Assembly (NCBI GenBank): GCA_024998705.1
Contig: JACOEF010000095.1
Coordinates: 1 to 9,185, forward strand
Length of the DNA: 9,185 bases
Reading direction: 5' to 3'
DNA from: Nitrospira sp.
GTDB lineage: Bacteria > Nitrospirota > Nitrospiria > Nitrospirales > Nitrospiraceae
Positions 8,418 to 9,185 of this stretch are shown here, in pieces. The first letter of the stretch is position 1; each line of letters begins with the position of its first letter. Position numbers and translations under genes: made by a program. The notes beneath the pieces were generated by a model, which saw nothing but the letters and a program-made list of their open reading frames with translations, did no database searches and was not told the origin of the DNA.

Positions 8418-9185
8418 ATGCCCTGGGCAGCTTGGGCGAAGATCAATGACAAGGGACTGGCGCAGTATGTCTTGCCTAAGATCGCCAACCGGATCCGCTT
8501 ATCGATCACACGTGATGATGCACTTACCAAACCGGGAGGCCGCAGGGATGTCACGGAAGCCATCTTTAACGCTCTGTGCACGTTCGATATACGTTACTCG
8601 CGCCCACTGTATAACTCTATTCAGGAGCAGCAGACAATTCGTGAGCCGGAAACGATGCTTGACGGATCGGGAGACGGCACCTGCCTCGATTTGGCACTCC
8701 TATTTGCTGGAGTGGCACTCGGCAATGAATTGCTGCCGCTTGTCGTCGTGCTCGACGGCCATGCAGGGGTGGCGGTCTCCATGGAATTCGGCCGGCGCGA
8801 AGCGGACTCCCTCAGACGTCCATCGGATGACGGTGACTGGGCAGGCACAGGAATTCTGAGCAATGCGACAACGCTCCGCGCACTCATCGATCAGAACCGC
8901 TACATAATTGTCGAGTGCACCGGCTTCGCGAAAAGTGACGCTATACCCGCTGATGTCCCCGAAGGCCAGGGGCGCATCAACGGTCGGCTATCCTTTACGC
9001 GTGCCATCCAGGCAGGGCGCGAGCAACTCGCGCGCGCTAATCGCCGCCTCCAATTCGCGGTCGACGTCGCATATCTGCAAGACATCGGCAAGCAGTCAGT
9101 CTTCGACCCGGTCGGCCGAAGTCTCGAGCGTGTCAAGCCCCACTTGAAGCGCCGCCTTGCGCGCATCTTCGAAACCCATCAACTC
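8418..9185 (+). CDS. Transglutaminase-like cysteine peptidase domain protein, N-terminal 256 residues (continues past the right edge)
   Basis: The frame is open for exactly 256 codons from ATG 8418 to the edge. About 45 variable N-terminal residues precede a conserved core: IRYSRP (about 57-62), then DGTCLDLALLF with Cys89 at the start of a helix, then LLPLVVVLDGHAGVAVS with His115 on a strand. Cys-helix followed by His-on-strand is the papain/transglutaminase-like pattern. A third acidic residue is not certain; E166 in VECTGF or a nearby acid is possible. Conserved-looking blocks then follow (GRLSFTRAIQAGREQL, FAVDV). From about residue 226 the sequence becomes Arg/Lys-rich and looks like a linker into another domain. 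From memory, similar modules in cyanobacterial and actinobacterial proteins sit ahead of NTPase (NACHT/AAA-type) or repeat domains in conflict proteins, so a regulated peptidase is expected; this cannot be seen here. It is in an operon with the LCAT-like gene. Confidence 0.85.
   Translation, partial: MPWAAWAKINDKGLAQYVLPKIANRIRLSITRDDALTKPGGRRDVTEAIFNALCTFDIRYSRPLYNSIQEQQTIREPETMLDGSGDGTCLDLALLFAGVALGNELLPLVVVLDGHAGVAVSMEFGRREADSLRRPSDDGDWAGTGILSNATTLRALIDQNRYIIVECTGFAKSDAIPADVPEGQGRINGRLSFTRAIQAGREQLARANRRLQFAVDVAYLQDIGKQSVFDPVGRSLERVKPHLKRRLARIFETHQL

Noticed and set aside
8446..8859. Plus-strand frame of 137 codons within the transglutaminase-like gene
   Set aside because: It is a shifted frame of the real gene, which has a strong Shine-Dalgarno and conserved motifs.

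Overview
The window holds three protein-coding genes, two of them cut by the window edges, and a gene-poor gap of about 1.4 kb. No rRNA, tRNA, CRISPR array or intact insertion sequence was seen. The coding DNA is GC-rich with G/C-biased third codon positions, while the central gap is visibly AT-richer. This fits a soil-type, high-GC bacterium with large accessory proteins, such as an acidobacterium, myxobacterium, actinobacterium or cyanobacterial relative. No marker gene is present, so the phylum is a guess.

Region 1 (1-5533, minus strand) is one uninterrupted reading frame of at least 1844 codons that runs off the left edge. Its longest overlapping frames on either strand are shadows. It encodes a giant, probably beta-rich protein with no obvious signal peptide. 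In order it has: an N-terminal beta-rich part; one or two PKD/Ig-like segments joined by Pro/Gly-rich linkers; an embedded OmpA-like domain near residues 573-660; a long stretch of beta-strand-like segments that loosely recalls DUF6603-type giant proteins; and a Trp-rich C-terminal part. Its function is unknown.

Region 2 (5534-6953) has no convincing gene. It contains a perfect 10-bp inverted repeat (hairpin) at 6692-6719 and some weak coding-like fragments that may be decayed genes.

Region 3 (6954-9185, plus strand) is a tight two-gene operon with an 18-nt gap and a strong Shine-Dalgarno sequence. The first gene encodes a complete LCAT-like alpha/beta-hydrolase with a visible Ser-Asp-His triad and a C-terminal beta-sandwich-like tail. 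The second begins a protein with a transglutaminase-like cysteine peptidase domain (Cys89, His115) and is cut by the right edge. From memory, relatives of this peptidase module are usually fused to NTPase and repeat domains in bacterial conflict (immunity or regulated-death) proteins. A lipase plus peptidase pair of this kind is therefore a candidate two-effector conflict cassette. That functional reading is inference. The cassette is divergent from the giant gene, and nothing in the sequence proves that the two sides work together.
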